A stretch of DNA of 64,000 bases from Candidatus Cloacimonas acidaminovorans str. Evry. Its GTDB lineage: Bacteria; Cloacimonadota; Cloacimonadia; Cloacimonadales; Cloacimonadaceae. Positions 24,472 to 33,408 of this stretch are shown one piece after another. A model generated the notes under the pieces. The model was not told where the DNA came from. It ran no database searches and was given only the letters and a program-made list of their open reading frames with translations. Made by a program: the position numbers and the translations under genes. The stretch is taken from the NCBI RefSeq assembly GCF_000146065.2, contig NC_020449.1, positions 806,001 to 870,000 of the forward strand, written 5' to 3'. Within the stretch, counting starts at the first letter, position 1, and every line of letters begins with the position of its first letter.

Positions 24472-25469
24472 TAAAAATCGGAGTTGTGGGAGTTGGCCAT
24501 TTAGGTCAACATCATGCCCAAAAGTTTCAAAACATTGATGGTGCGGAATTAGTTGGCATTTTTGACATCAATGAACAACGCGCAAAGGAAATAGCCAAAA
24601 AGCTAAATACCAGGTCTTTTAACAGCTATGAAGAGCTTTTAACTGCCTGCGATGCAATAGATATATCGGCTACAACCACAGCTCATTATGAACTTGCCAA
24701 AACTGCATTACTTGCCGGAAAGCATATTTTCGTAGAAAAGCCGATTACGAGTGAATTAGCTCAAGCGAACGACTTGCTTAAGCTTGCTTCTGAAAGGAAT
24801 CTCATTATTCAGGTGGGGCATATTGAAAGGTTCAATCCCGTTATCCTGAAAATAGAGAATGAAATCAATAACCCTCTGTTTATTGAATCGCAGAGGATTT
24901 CCACTTTTCAGCCGCGAGGAACGGATGTTCCTGTTGTGTTGGATTTAATGATTCACGATATAGACCTCATTTTAAGCTTTGTGCATAGCCCGGTTACCGA
25001 TATTAAAGCCAGTGGAGTAGGTATCTTTACTTCTACGATAGATATTGCTAATGCGCGTATTGAATTTGCCAATGGAGCTGTTGCTAATGTAACTTCTTCC
25101 CGGGTTTCCACAAAACAGGAACGCAAATTAAGATTTTTTCAGAATGATGCCTATATCAGGATGGATTTTCTGGCAAAAAATGTGCGTGTTATCAAAAAAA
25201 GTTCCGATATAAACAGTTTATTGCCTCAAATTCTAATGGGAGCTCCAAATATCAATCCGGAGCAGCTTTTGGATATTAAAAGCTACGATGCCGACGATAT
25301 TAACAAGGATGCTTTAACTATAGAACTGGAGTCCTTTATTGATTGTCTTAAAAACAATAAAAAACCGATTGTAGATGGAGAAGCGGGAACCAGAGCTTTG
25401 GAAATAGCCACTAAAATAATAAATCAAATTCAAACCCAAAATACCAGAATAAACTTATTATACAGGTAA
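24468..25469 (+). CDS. Gfo/Idh/MocA oxidoreductase, GnnA-like
   Basis: 333 residues. Rossmann motif GVVGVGHLGQHHAQ at the N-terminus, EKPITSE (catalytic Lys of the Gfo/Idh/MocA family) near residue 93, VGHIERFNPV, PRGTDVPVVLDLMIHDIDLI and NARIEFANGAVANVTSSRVS. These phrases are characteristic of GnnA-like UDP-N-acetylglucosamine 3-dehydrogenases, which prepare an aminated sugar for amide-linked lipid A. The identity is moderately sure; the partner transaminase GnnB and lpx genes are not here. It is translationally coupled to the threonine dehydrogenase upstream and 6 bp from asnS. Confidence 0.75.
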   Translation: MIKIGVVGVGHLGQHHAQKFQNIDGAELVGIFDINEQRAKEIAKKLNTRSFNSYEELLTACDAIDISATTTAHYELAKTALLAGKHIFVEKPITSELAQANDLLKLASERNLIIQVGHIERFNPVILKIENEINNPLFIESQRISTFQPRGTDVPVVLDLMIHDIDLILSFVHSPVTDIKASGVGIFTSTIDIANARIEFANGAVANVTSSRVSTKQERKLRFFQNDAYIRMDFLAKNVRVIKKSSDINSLLPQILMGAPNINPEQLLDIKSYDADDINKDALTIELESFIDCLKNNKKPIVDGEAGTRALEIATKIINQIQTQNTRINLLYR

Positions 25470-25475
25470 AAGAAA

Positions 25476-26771
25476 ATGCAAGATGTATTTGTAAAAGACA
25501 TAGAAAAGTATTTAGGACAGGAAGTTCGGCTTAAGGGCTGGGTACGCAATATTCGTCATAGCGGAAAACTGCTGTTCATAATTTTAAGGGATGGAACAGG
25601 GGAAATTCAAACCGTTGCTTTTCAACCTGATTTGGGAGAAAAAGCATTTGAAACAGCAAAACATCTCACCCTTGAATCGTCTGTAATAATTTGCGGCATT
25701 CCTAATCTCCATCCTAAACAGGAAGGGGTTTATGAACTGCAAGTTACGCAAGTTCAGCCCCTGCAAATTGCGGATGAATATCCGATTGGTAAGAAAGAAC
25801 ACGGACCCGATTTTCTTCTTTCCAACAGGCATCTTTGGATACGCTCTCAAAAGCAATGGGCTATTTTACGGATTCGGCATACTGTTTATTATGCTATTTG
25901 CAATTACTTAAATGAGCATAATTTTATTCGTTTTGATTCTCCTATTCTAACTCCTAATGCTTGTGAAGGCACTACCACACTTTTTGAACTGGATTATTTT
26001 GACGAAGGCAAAGCATACCTTTCGCAATCGGGTCAGCTCTATCTGGAAACGGGAATTATGAGTTTCGGCAGGGTCTATGATTTTGGTCCGGTATTCAGAG
26101 CAGAACGTTCCAAAACCCGTAAGCATTTAACCGAGTTTTGGATGATGGATGCCGAAGCAGCTTTTGTGGAACACGATGAGAATATGCAAATTCAGGAAGA
26201 CCTTATTCGCTATGTTATCCGAACTGTTCTCTCCGAATGTGCCCTGGAACTGCAAATTTTGGAACGAAATACGGAGTCATTAAAAGCGGCGGATGCTCCT
26301 TTTAAGCGGATGACTCATTATGAGGCAGTAGAATTGTTACGCCAGAAAGGGAGTGATATAACACATAGTAAAGATTTGGGTGCGCAAGATGAGGTCTTGC
26401 TAACGGAGGATTCGGAGGTTCCTGTTTTTGTAGAACGCTGGCCTAAAGAAATTAAGGCATTTTATATGAAACGCGATCCCTTAAATCCGAATTTGGTTTT
26501 AGGAGATGATTTAATAGCTCCTGAGGGCTTTGGAGAATTGATTGGAGGCAGCCAGCGTGAGGATGATTATGAGCTTTTACTTTCCAGAATGCAAGCGGAA
26601 AATATGCCTATAGATGATTATCAATGGTTTCTGGACTTGCGAAAATACGGTTCTGTTCCGCATAGCGGTTTTGGCGTTGGATTGGAACGACTGGTTGCCT
26701 GGTTGAGTGGAACTCCTCACATCAGAGAGACCATACCTTTTCCCCGTATGATTTACCGGATTTATCCCTGA
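25476..26771 (+). CDS. asnS: Asparaginyl-tRNA synthetase
   Basis: 431 residues, class IIb synthetase. N-terminal OB-fold anticodon domain (VRLKGWVRNIRHSGKLLFIILRDG), class II motif 2 FRAERSKTRKHLTEFWMMDAE, where the sequence after FRAE fits AsnRS better than AspRS, GGSQREDDYELL, and motif 3 GFGVGLERLVAWLSG followed by HIRETIPFPR. It charges tRNA-Asn with asparagine. Last gene of the tdh operon. Confidence 0.93.
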   Translation: MQDVFVKDIEKYLGQEVRLKGWVRNIRHSGKLLFIILRDGTGEIQTVAFQPDLGEKAFETAKHLTLESSVIICGIPNLHPKQEGVYELQVTQVQPLQIADEYPIGKKEHGPDFLLSNRHLWIRSQKQWAILRIRHTVYYAICNYLNEHNFIRFDSPILTPNACEGTTTLFELDYFDEGKAYLSQSGQLYLETGIMSFGRVYDFGPVFRAERSKTRKHLTEFWMMDAEAAFVEHDENMQIQEDLIRYVIRTVLSECALELQILERNTESLKAADAPFKRMTHYEAVELLRQKGSDITHSKDLGAQDEVLLTEDSEVPVFVERWPKEIKAFYMKRDPLNPNLVLGDDLIAPEGFGELIGGSQREDDYELLLSRMQAENMPIDDYQWFLDLRKYGSVPHSGFGVGLERLVAWLSGTPHIRETIPFPRMIYRIYP

Positions 26772-26778
26772 GTAACAG

Positions 26779-26833
26779 GATTTCTGCTTGCGCAGGAAGG
26801 GCAAAGGTCTTTTCCTGCAAGAAAGAATATTAG
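26779..26833 (+). mobile_element. MITE-like element remnant between asnS and aminotransferase
   Basis: The stretch GGATTTCTGCTTGCGCAGGA, then AGGGCAAAGG and TCTTTTCCTGCAAGAAAGAA aligns with the right two-thirds of the insertions at 1351-1454 and 2400-2503, with scattered substitutions. Only about 55 bp are recognisable. Confidence 0.6.
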
Positions 26834-26863
26834 TTCTAAAAATAAAAATATAAGGATAGAAGA

Positions 26864-28078
26864 ATGATTACGAATTACTTTTCGGAAACCACGAAAACAA
26901 TGAAATCATCGCTCATCAGAGAACTGGTAGCAACTACTAAAAATGTTCCTGATTTAATCTCTTTTGCCGGAGGTTTTCCTTCTCCGGCAACTTTTCCGAC
27001 TGAGATTTTGAGCAAACTATTTCAGGAAGTGGTTTTCCAGCAGGGCAGAGATGTTCTCCAATATGGTAACAGTGAAGGTGACGATCAACTGAAGGAGGAA
27101 ATTTTAAAGTGGGAGAATTATCCTAACCTGAATCGGAATAATCTGATTATTACCGTAGGAGCCACCAATGCCATTTATTATATGAGCAGAACTTTACTTA
27201 ATGAAGGAGATATTGTTCTTTGCGAAGCACCCAGTTTTTTGGGTTCTATTGTTGCTTTTGAAGCTGTAGGAGCAGAGGTTCATTGTGTTTCTATGGATAA
27301 TGAAGGAATTGATTTAAATCGTTTGGCAGAGAAAGTTAAACGCTTGCGCGATGCCGATAAGAAGATCAAATTTCTTTATACTATTCCCGATTTTCAAAAT
27401 CCCACAGGTATTACGATGAGTTATAAACGCCGCTATAAATTGCTAAAATACTGTGAAGCGGAAGATATTCTCATTATGGAAGATAATCCTTATTCCCGTT
27501 TAAATTTCAGCGAAGAAGAACAACCAACTTTATTACGCATCGCTCAAACTGAATTAAATAATCCCTATCTGGTGACTGAAATCGTTTCTTTTTCCAAAAT
27601 ATTGGGTCCGGGAATGCGCGTTGCCTACGCTATCGGAGCTCCGGAATTGATCAATAAAATGGTTTCCTGGCAACAGAAAGTTACTATCAGTCCCGATTGC
27701 ACAACCGAAAGAGTTGTAGCCAAATTTCTGGCTGAGGGTTATATGGAACCGCATATTAAAAACCTTTGTAAATTCTATAAACCCTATTTGGACAAGATGT
27801 TGGCTTGCCTTTCTGCCGAGATGCCTGTTTATGTGCAATGGACAAAACCTAAGGGCGGAATTTTTATCTGGCTGTGGCTGCCTGAAGATATTAATGCAGA
27901 TACCCTTTTCTATAAAGCCAAAGACCATTTGGTAACCTTCATTCCGGGTAGTAAATTCTATCCTGAGGGCCAGGAAAGATTTAACTGTATGCGTCTTAAT
28001 TATACCTATTCTACTATGGAACAAATAGAAACGGGCATCAAACGCCTGGGTGAATTGATAAAATCAATTTATGTTTGA
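26864..28078 (+). CDS. PLP-dependent aminotransferase (class I/II, 2-aminoadipate/LysN-like)
   Basis: 404 residues. Fold type I aminotransferase: VPDLISFAGGFPSPATFP near the N-terminus, LQYGNSEGDDQLKEEI, VGATNAIYYMSRTLLNEGD, YTIPDFQNPTGITMS (Asn and Asp ligands), the PLP lysine in IVSFSKILGPGMRVAYAIG near residue 245, and a conserved C-terminal Arg region (NCMRLNYTYS). These features match the 2-aminoadipate/aromatic/valine-pyruvate-like group of broad specificity. Likely role is transfer of amino groups from amino acids to 2-oxoglutarate during fermentation. Own transcription unit. Confidence 0.85.
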   Translation: MITNYFSETTKTMKSSLIRELVATTKNVPDLISFAGGFPSPATFPTEILSKLFQEVVFQQGRDVLQYGNSEGDDQLKEEILKWENYPNLNRNNLIITVGATNAIYYMSRTLLNEGDIVLCEAPSFLGSIVAFEAVGAEVHCVSMDNEGIDLNRLAEKVKRLRDADKKIKFLYTIPDFQNPTGITMSYKRRYKLLKYCEAEDILIMEDNPYSRLNFSEEEQPTLLRIAQTELNNPYLVTEIVSFSKILGPGMRVAYAIGAPELINKMVSWQQKVTISPDCTTERVVAKFLAEGYMEPHIKNLCKFYKPYLDKMLACLSAEMPVYVQWTKPKGGIFIWLWLPEDINADTLFYKAKDHLVTFIPGSKFYPEGQERFNCMRLNYTYSTMEQIETGIKRLGELIKSIYV

Positions 28079-28103
28079 CATCGGTATAATTATTGCTTAT
28101 AAT
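28075..28103 (+). promoter_or_regulatory. Consensus sigma70 promoter
   Basis: Perfect TTGACA (28075-28080), 17-bp spacer, perfect TATAAT (28098-28103). It overlaps the stop codon of the aminotransferase and lies 35 bp before the start of the small exported protein. The best promoter in the window; it would drive that gene and prepilin peptidase. Confidence 0.8.
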
Positions 28104-28138
28104 ATATATAAATCCTTTGCATCACTAAGGAGAAAAAA

Positions 28139-28582
28139 ATGAGAAAGGTCTTGCTGATTACTATGCTGTTAGTAATGCTATTACCGTTAATAGCTCAAAG
28201 TGATATTCCGCATCCAAATTTCAGTCCCTATACCAATAACGGTTCTTCGTTTCTCGGTTTGAATAAACTTTCAATGAGCCATTCCATGGGTTTTCAGGCA
28301 GGAACCAGTTCCACCGGTGAGGGGTATTATCTTTCTCTTTATACCAATCATCTTAAATATAAATTCAATCCCAAACTGGAAATGAATCTGGACTTGAATT
28401 TTGTAAACTATGGCGGTTTTGATACCGGCAGCAAATTTGAACTGGATAATGCCAATTACAGTCGTGTTATTCCTGAATTTTCCCTGCGTTACACTCCCCG
28501 GGATAACATTCAAATTCAGTTACAAATGATTAGTGGCTCTATTTTAAATCCCTATAAGAACAACTACCTGCAAAACTGGTAA
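28139..28582 (+). CDS. Small exported protein, probably beta-rich
   Basis: 147 residues. Clear signal peptide (LLITMLLVMLLPLIAQS). The mature part has alternating aromatic and polar residues (YLSLYTNHLKYKFNPKLEMN, SRVIPEFSLRYTPRDNIQIQ) as in short outer-membrane barrel or surface proteins. I do not recognise a family. Preceded by AAGGAG and a consensus promoter. Its stop lies within the ribosome site of prepilin peptidase, so the two are coupled. Confidence 0.6.
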   Translation: MRKVLLITMLLVMLLPLIAQSDIPHPNFSPYTNNGSSFLGLNKLSMSHSMGFQAGTSSTGEGYYLSLYTNHLKYKFNPKLEMNLDLNFVNYGGFDTGSKFELDNANYSRVIPEFSLRYTPRDNIQIQLQMISGSILNPYKNNYLQNW

Positions 28583-28592
28583 GGAGCATTAT

Positions 28593-29354
28593 CTGCTAAC
28601 TTTTGTAATTATTGTTATTGCTGTTTTGGGTTGTGCTTTAGGCAGTTTTTTCAATGTTTTGATTTACCGGATTCCCAAAAAGCAATCCATAATTTTCCCT
28701 GGTTCTCATTGTGAGAACTGTAAAAGACCTATTCCTTTCTATCAAAATATTCCCATTATCAGCTATATTTTACTGAAGGGAAAATGTTCCAAATGTGGAG
28801 CTAAAATTCACTGGCATCATATTGTAGTTGAAATTATAACACCTCTTTTGTTTTTAGCGTTGTTTTTCCGTTATGGTTTGCATGATTTCCGTTTCTATAA
28901 ATACATCCTGCTTTTTTCTTTTCTCATACCTATCTTTTTTATTGATGCCTTACATCAAATAATACCCAATGTGTTGTCCATTCCGTTACTGATTACCGGT
29001 ATCATCTTTGTTTTTATACCCGGAAACGATGTCGGCATCATAAATGGCTTAGTAACAGGAGCAGTGGTTTTCTGTTTGCTTCTATTTTTAGCTTGGGCTT
29101 ATCAAAAAATACGCGGAACCGAAGGATTGGGTGGGGGAGATATCTGGCTGTTTACAGCTTTGGCAACTTATTTTGGTTTAACAGGCATACCTTACATCTT
29201 TTTGCTTTCTGCTTTGATGGGGATAATCTATTTCCTTATTTTTATTAGAGATAAAAGCCAACCCTTTGCTTTTGGCACCTTTATTGCTTTAGCAGCGGTT
29301 TTATGGTCGGTAATTGGAGAAGAAATAGTTTTCCAGCTAATTAATTTTATTTAA
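28593..29354 (+). CDS. pilD: Prepilin peptidase (A24 family)
   Basis: 253 residues if begun at CTG 28593. Cleaves and methylates type IV prepilin-like proteins at the inner membrane. Seen: N-terminal ALGSFFNVLIYRIP, zinc-type cysteines CENCKRP and CSKCG, catalytic Asp in FFIDALHQIIPN and in GLGGGDIW, and about eight hydrophobic segments. The start is unusual: the only Shine-Dalgarno sequence (AAGGAG, 28581-28586) is 6 bp before CTG at 28593, and no ATG or GTG is in frame nearby; a TTG at 28626 would cut off half of the first membrane helix. No pilin genes are in this window. Confidence 0.85.
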   Translation: MLTFVIIVIAVLGCALGSFFNVLIYRIPKKQSIIFPGSHCENCKRPIPFYQNIPIISYILLKGKCSKCGAKIHWHHIVVEIITPLLFLALFFRYGLHDFRFYKYILLFSFLIPIFFIDALHQIIPNVLSIPLLITGIIFVFIPGNDVGIINGLVTGAVVFCLLLFLAWAYQKIRGTEGLGGGDIWLFTALATYFGLTGIPYIFLLSALMGIIYFLIFIRDKSQPFAFGTFIALAAVLWSVIGEEIVFQLINFI

Positions 29355-29496
29355 CCGCTTAGTTGTTTTTTCCCGCAGATTACGCAGATTATTTTTCCCG
29401 CAGATTACGCAGATTTGAATAATAGGTTTGAAAAGAAAAGGATTATGATGATAACAGGAATTTTATTGTGAATGATATGTTTTATTCCTTTTAAAA

Positions 29497-29910
29497 GCCG
29501 GTCAGGGCGATACAATGATAGCGATGGAGGCGTAAGCCCCTCGGGAAAAAAGGTTGAGAAGGTTGAGAAGGTTTAGAGGGTTGAGATTTCATCAAAGCCC
29601 GGAGGGCGACACAATGATAGCGATGGAGGCGTAAGCCCCAAGGGAAAAAAGGTTGAGAAGGTTGAGAAGGTTTAGAGGGTTGAGATTTCATCAAAGCCCG
29701 GAGGGCGACACTATGATAGCGATGGTGGCGTAAGCCCCTCGTAAAATGTAAGCCCCGACTTCTTTTTTCTTTTCATCTTCCCATTTTCCAAAAGCCCCAA
29801 AGGGCGACACAATGATAGCGATGGAGGCGTAAGCCCCTCGGAAAATATAAAATGTAGAATGTAGAATGTAGAATTAAAGAGGGTTGAGAGGGTTGAGAGG
29901 GTTGAGATGC
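29497..29910 (+). repeat. Tandem repeat of ~98-100 bp, four units
   Basis: Units start at 29497, 29597, 29696 and 29794. Each opens with a variant of GCCCGGAGGGCGACACAATG then GATAGCGATGGAGGCGTAAG. Units 1 and 2 continue with GGTTGAGAAGGTTGAGAAGG and a GATTTCATCAAA end; units 3 and 4 have different second halves, and unit 4 ends in GAGGGTTGAG repeated three times. Open frames on the minus strand here merely follow the repeat. Confidence 0.85.
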
Positions 29911-30190
29911 CCTCTGCTCTTAACCCTCTTCTCTTAGCTCTATGCCCTTTACAAAAAGCTCTGACGGGCATTTTAGAATCTCCACCTTATAAATCATCTT
30001 AACTTTCACCATCTTTTTACCCTGAAACGGAATTCGGCAAAATAACCTTCTGAAGGTTACTGAAAAAATTTCAATAATCCAAGCTAATTATCTATCTTGC
30101 TATATATTAGCACGATAAAATGTCCTTCTTTTTCCCTTCCTTATTCCGAAACTCATAACTATCCACAAATTAGTGCTTTCCTAATAGACC

Positions 30191-30271
30191 CCGTAACGAC
30201 TCCCTAACGACTCCGTAACACTTCCCTAACACTTCCCTAATTTTCGTTACAGGATTGCTACAAAATTGTTA
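30191..30271 (+). repeat. GTAAC-type dispersed repeat, copy B
   Basis: Contains CGTAACGACTCCCTAACGAC, then TCCGTAACACTTCCC twice in short form, and a degenerate right half (TTTCGTTACAGGATTGCTAC). Same orientation as copy A at 13188, more degenerate. Confidence 0.7.
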
Positions 30272-30551
30272 AAGGGCTATTAATTTGTCCAGAAAGGATA
30301 AATCCCTCTGGATTCAACTAACAAAAGCCAGCCGAATTCAATTCGGAATAATGAATAAGGAGGATAATGTTTTGGCAACTTCCAATTTACCAAAGAGTCC
30401 GCAACACTTTGAAAAAAAGCGTTCTTTTTGTCTACACCAAATAATACATTCGGTTTTTACAAAATTGAAATTAGGCAAATACAGAATACATAATTATCTT
30501 TAGAAACCTTCAGTTTCTATGATAAAGAGGAAATTGCTATCCCATTTTATG

Positions 30552-31184
30552 TTAGGAATTGATAAGCTCTTCAAGTTCTGCCAGCCATTTACGGTTAGCT
30601 GATTGAATTGCTATTGGCTGTTTGCCGGAATGTTTGCCGAAATTTTTCCGGCGGTTATCAAATAGGCATATATTTTCCTGCAAAGAGGTCATCCAGCGTT
30701 CGCTATTTAATTGCAGAATAGAAAGATAGATATTGAGAAAGAGGGTAACTGAACTCCGGAAAAATTCACCGGGAAAATCGGCAGCCCAAAACAATAAAAG
30801 ATGGGTAATATCCTTTTCCGGATAGGCAAATTCACTTTCGGCAAAGTCAATAAAATAATACTTTCCCTGGCAGAAAAGAATGTTTTTAGGCGCATTATCT
30901 ATATGGCATAAGCACTTATCGTTTTGGAGGGTAGCCCAATGAAAGTTGGCAATAGTTTCAGCAAGAAGAGCAGGTTGGAAATTTTTTAATTCATCAAGAT
31001 AGGGGATACCCGTTATTTTTTCCATTTTTATCCAGTAGGGTTCTGTATAATCCAGCAGTTTTGGCAACATCGGCAAATTTAATTGATAGGCGAAAAGTTC
31101 TGCCTGAAAGTGTTTATAGCTACTGAAGTATTTAATAACACAATCAGATAGAACAAAAACAGAGCTGAATTTATTCTTATTCAA
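30552..31184 (-). CDS. Small protein kinase-like / aminoglycoside-phosphotransferase-like protein
   Basis: About 210 residues from TTG 31184 (TTGAATAA overlap with the previous gene); an upstream TTG at 31226 is an alternative and neither has a clear ribosome site. Kinase-like fold elements: ELFAYQLNLPMLPKLLDY (C-helix Glu), WIKMEKITG hinge, catalytic loop CHIDNAPKNILF (HxD...N) and metal-binding YFIDFAESEFAYPEKDI (DFxE). This resembles the APH/Bud32/lipopolysaccharide kinase group, but the N-terminal glycine loop is not recognisable. Substrate unknown. It is the last gene of the long minus-strand unit. Confidence 0.65.
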   Translation of the reverse strand: MNKNKFSSVFVLSDCVIKYFSSYKHFQAELFAYQLNLPMLPKLLDYTEPYWIKMEKITGIPYLDELKNFQPALLAETIANFHWATLQNDKCLCHIDNAPKNILFCQGKYYFIDFAESEFAYPEKDITHLLLFWAADFPGEFFRSSVTLFLNIYLSILQLNSERWMTSLQENICLFDNRRKNFGKHSGKQPIAIQSANRKWLAELEELINS

Positions 31185-31992
31185 GCTGGAGACGAATAAT
31201 CTGATTATCGCTGAAAAGAGGGACAATCAACTGATTTGCTGGAAGATAGTAAAAAATATCCGCTGCATCTGTAATATTTTTGTAAGTAGGCAGATAGCGA
31301 TTTTGTTCCTGCGGAATTTCAAAAATCATATCCTGACCCCAACTGGTGATATAAATTCTGCCCAAATCATCAATCGCAATGCCGTCCAGGTAATCATAAA
31401 TAGTATCCTTAAAAATGCTGATGCGGTTATCTAAAGTGCTGACAGACAGAATGGGACTTTTTTCCTTAAAGCAAACCACAAACATCTGATCTCTGGGCAT
31501 ATCATAAACGATGCCGTTGGGTTTTTTCAGCAGAGGCGAAGTCAACTTTTGTATTTTATTAGCCATAGGGTCTATCACATACACACAGTCCCCACCAGTA
31601 TCCGTAGTGTAAATAATTCCTGTTTTGGTAAAAGCGAGGTCGTTTAGCATAACAGCTCCGGGAATTTTGAGGGTATCTATGATTACCGCTTTTTCCGGAT
31701 CAACAATTTTGATAGCGGTTTTATCTGCCACATACAGTTTTCCGGAATGAATGATAATCCCTCGTGGTTCTTCCAGTCCTTCATCCAAAAAGGGAGAATA
31801 TTGTTCATCCAAACTTAAGGCAATGATACTTTTACCTAAAGTATTGGAGATGAGAAAACGGTTTCCAACCTCATCAAAAGCAATACTTTCGGGTCCGTTT
31901 AACGGGTCTTTCCTGCTCAGCAAAATCAAAGTGATAATTGCAGCTACTAAAACCAGCAGGATAAGAATAAGATATAAGGTTTTAGCTTTCAT
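31177..31992 (-). CDS. Membrane-anchored NHL/SMP-30-like beta-propeller protein
   Basis: 271 residues from ATG 31992, chosen because AAAGGAG lies 5 bp before it (an ATG 21 bp earlier has none). One N-terminal membrane segment (LYLILILLVLVAAIITLILL) anchors a periplasmic domain made of repeated blades of about 45 residues: PESIAFDEVGNRFLIS, PRGIIIHSGKLYVAD, LNDLAFTKTGIIYTTD, PNGIVYDMPRDQMFVV, LDGIAIDDLGRIYITS. These are NHL/SMP-30-like. No catalytic metal site is evident. It overlaps cysS by 4 bp; ligand and role unknown. Confidence 0.75.
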   Translation of the reverse strand: MKAKTLYLILILLVLVAAIITLILLSRKDPLNGPESIAFDEVGNRFLISNTLGKSIIALSLDEQYSPFLDEGLEEPRGIIIHSGKLYVADKTAIKIVDPEKAVIIDTLKIPGAVMLNDLAFTKTGIIYTTDTGGDCVYVIDPMANKIQKLTSPLLKKPNGIVYDMPRDQMFVVCFKEKSPILSVSTLDNRISIFKDTIYDYLDGIAIDDLGRIYITSWGQDMIFEIPQEQNRYLPTYKNITDAADIFYYLPANQLIVPLFSDNQIIRLQLE

Positions 31993-33398
31993 TTTTTCTC
32001 CTTTAAAGTCCATTTAACTCCTTCGGGAGTGTCCTTGATTTCAATTCCCAACTGAGCAAGGTCATTCCTGATTTTATCGGCAAGAGCCCAATCTTTTTTG
32101 TCTCTTGCTTCCTTACGATAAGATAATATAAGACAAATAAGGTCTTTAGACAAATCCGGCATTTTCTGTTTCAATTTTGCTTCCAGATTTTGGAAAAACC
32201 CCAGAACAGAACCCAATTCCACCATTTTTATGGCAGCGGAAATTCGGTCTGCCATAGTTGCAGAGGTATTTTTTACCTTCCGATTCAGTTCAAATAAAAG
32301 AGAAATGGCTTTAGCAGTATTAAAATCATCATCCATAGCCAAAATAAATTCCTGTTCCAGATTTTGCAGTTCTTGCGCTGTTCCGCAAACAGTTGGACGC
32401 CTGTTTTCCGCATTTTCCGGATAATTGATTTCGGCAAGAGAACTATACAAATTGGCAACAGCGCGCTGTGATTCTTCCATTAACTCACGGCTAAAATCAA
32501 TGGGACTGCGATAATGCTTGGAAAGAAAGAAAAATCTGATTGATTCGGCATCATATTCAGCCAAAATATCACGGGCGGTAAAGAAATTTTTCAAGCTCTT
32601 GCTCATTTTTTCCCCGTCCACATTTAAGAAACCATTATGCATCCAGTAATTGGCTAAGGGCTTTCCACTATAAGCCATTGCCTGGGCAAGTTCGTTTTCA
32701 TGGTGCGGGAAAATGAGGTCTATTCCTCCACAATGAATATCAAATGTCTCACCAAGATATTTTTGACTCATAACTACACATTCCGTATGCCAACCGGGAC
32801 GTCCCTTTCCCCAGGGACTTTCCCAAACCGGTTCTCCAGGTTTGCCTTTTTTCCATAAAGTAAAATCTGCGGGATGCCGTTTGTTATAATTTTCCATAAC
32901 TCTTGCACCTGCCAGCTGTTCTTCCGTTTTTTTACCTGAAAGACAGCCGTAGGAAGGCAAATTTTCCGTAGCGAAATAGACATCCCCTTCCACTTCATAA
33001 GCATAACCTTTCTTTTCCAGTTCAGCAATAAAGGCAATTATATCATCCATTACTTCCGTTGCTTTAGGTTGATAGGTTGGCGGTTTAATTCCCAAAGCGG
33101 AAGTATCATCCAGAAAAGCACGGGTATATTTTTCCGCAACCAAAGTGAAACTAATATTTTCTTCATTTGCCTGAGCAATGATTTTATCGTCTATATCGGT
33201 AATATTTTGAACATAAGTAACTTCGTAACCGCGATAGGTAAAATAGCGACGAACTACATCAAAAAAAATAAAAGCGCGCGCATTACCAATATGGAAGTAA
33301 TTATAAACAGTAGGACCACAAGCATAAATGCCGACTTTTCCAGGAGTTATGGGCTGGAATTCTTCTTTTTTACGGGTTTGAGTGTTGTAAAGTAACAT
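31989..33398 (-). CDS. cysS: Cysteinyl-tRNA synthetase
   Basis: 469 residues, class I synthetase. HIGH-type motif YNYFHIGNARAF near residue 31, zinc ligands in CGPTVYN (Cys28), WHTECVVMS and CGGIDLIFPHHENE, and KMSKS motif GEKMSKSLKNFF near residue 268. C-terminal DALR-like helix bundle. Charges tRNA-Cys. Ten bp after the PorU-like gene and overlapping the propeller gene. Confidence 0.96.
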   Translation of the reverse strand: MLLYNTQTRKKEEFQPITPGKVGIYACGPTVYNYFHIGNARAFIFFDVVRRYFTYRGYEVTYVQNITDIDDKIIAQANEENISFTLVAEKYTRAFLDDTSALGIKPPTYQPKATEVMDDIIAFIAELEKKGYAYEVEGDVYFATENLPSYGCLSGKKTEEQLAGARVMENYNKRHPADFTLWKKGKPGEPVWESPWGKGRPGWHTECVVMSQKYLGETFDIHCGGIDLIFPHHENELAQAMAYSGKPLANYWMHNGFLNVDGEKMSKSLKNFFTARDILAEYDAESIRFFFLSKHYRSPIDFSRELMEESQRAVANLYSSLAEINYPENAENRRPTVCGTAQELQNLEQEFILAMDDDFNTAKAISLLFELNRKVKNTSATMADRISAAIKMVELGSVLGFFQNLEAKLKQKMPDLSKDLICLILSYRKEARDKKDWALADKIRNDLAQLGIEIKDTPEGVKWTLKEKK

Positions 33399-33408
33399 TC
33401 TATTATAC

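Larger units (their letters stand above)
29355..30551. other. 1.2-kb repeat-rich intergenic region
   Basis: No convincing gene. In order: two CCCGCAGATTACGCAGATT units (29383-29415), the ~98-100-bp tandem repeat (29497-29910), an AATAACCTTCTGAAGGTTA hairpin near 30041, the GTAAC-type repeat (30191-30271), a CCGAATT/AATTCGG palindrome (30332-30346), and a GGCAACTTCCAATTTACCAA element near 30374 related to one at 49050. The region separates the convergent prepilin peptidase and minus-strand operon, and may include their terminators, although I see none with a T-run. Confidence 0.7.

Noticed and set aside
29491-29971. Two minus-strand reading frames with repeated QPSKPSQPSQPFFP and GLRLHRYHC phrases
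   Set aside because: They only translate the ~98-100-bp tandem repeat, have no ribosome site or signal, and their repeats follow the DNA repeat rather than a protein domain.
30285-30503. 72-residue plus-strand frame after the GTAAC-type repeat
   Set aside because: It runs through dispersed repeat elements and a palindrome, starts without a ribosome site and has no recognisable protein pattern.
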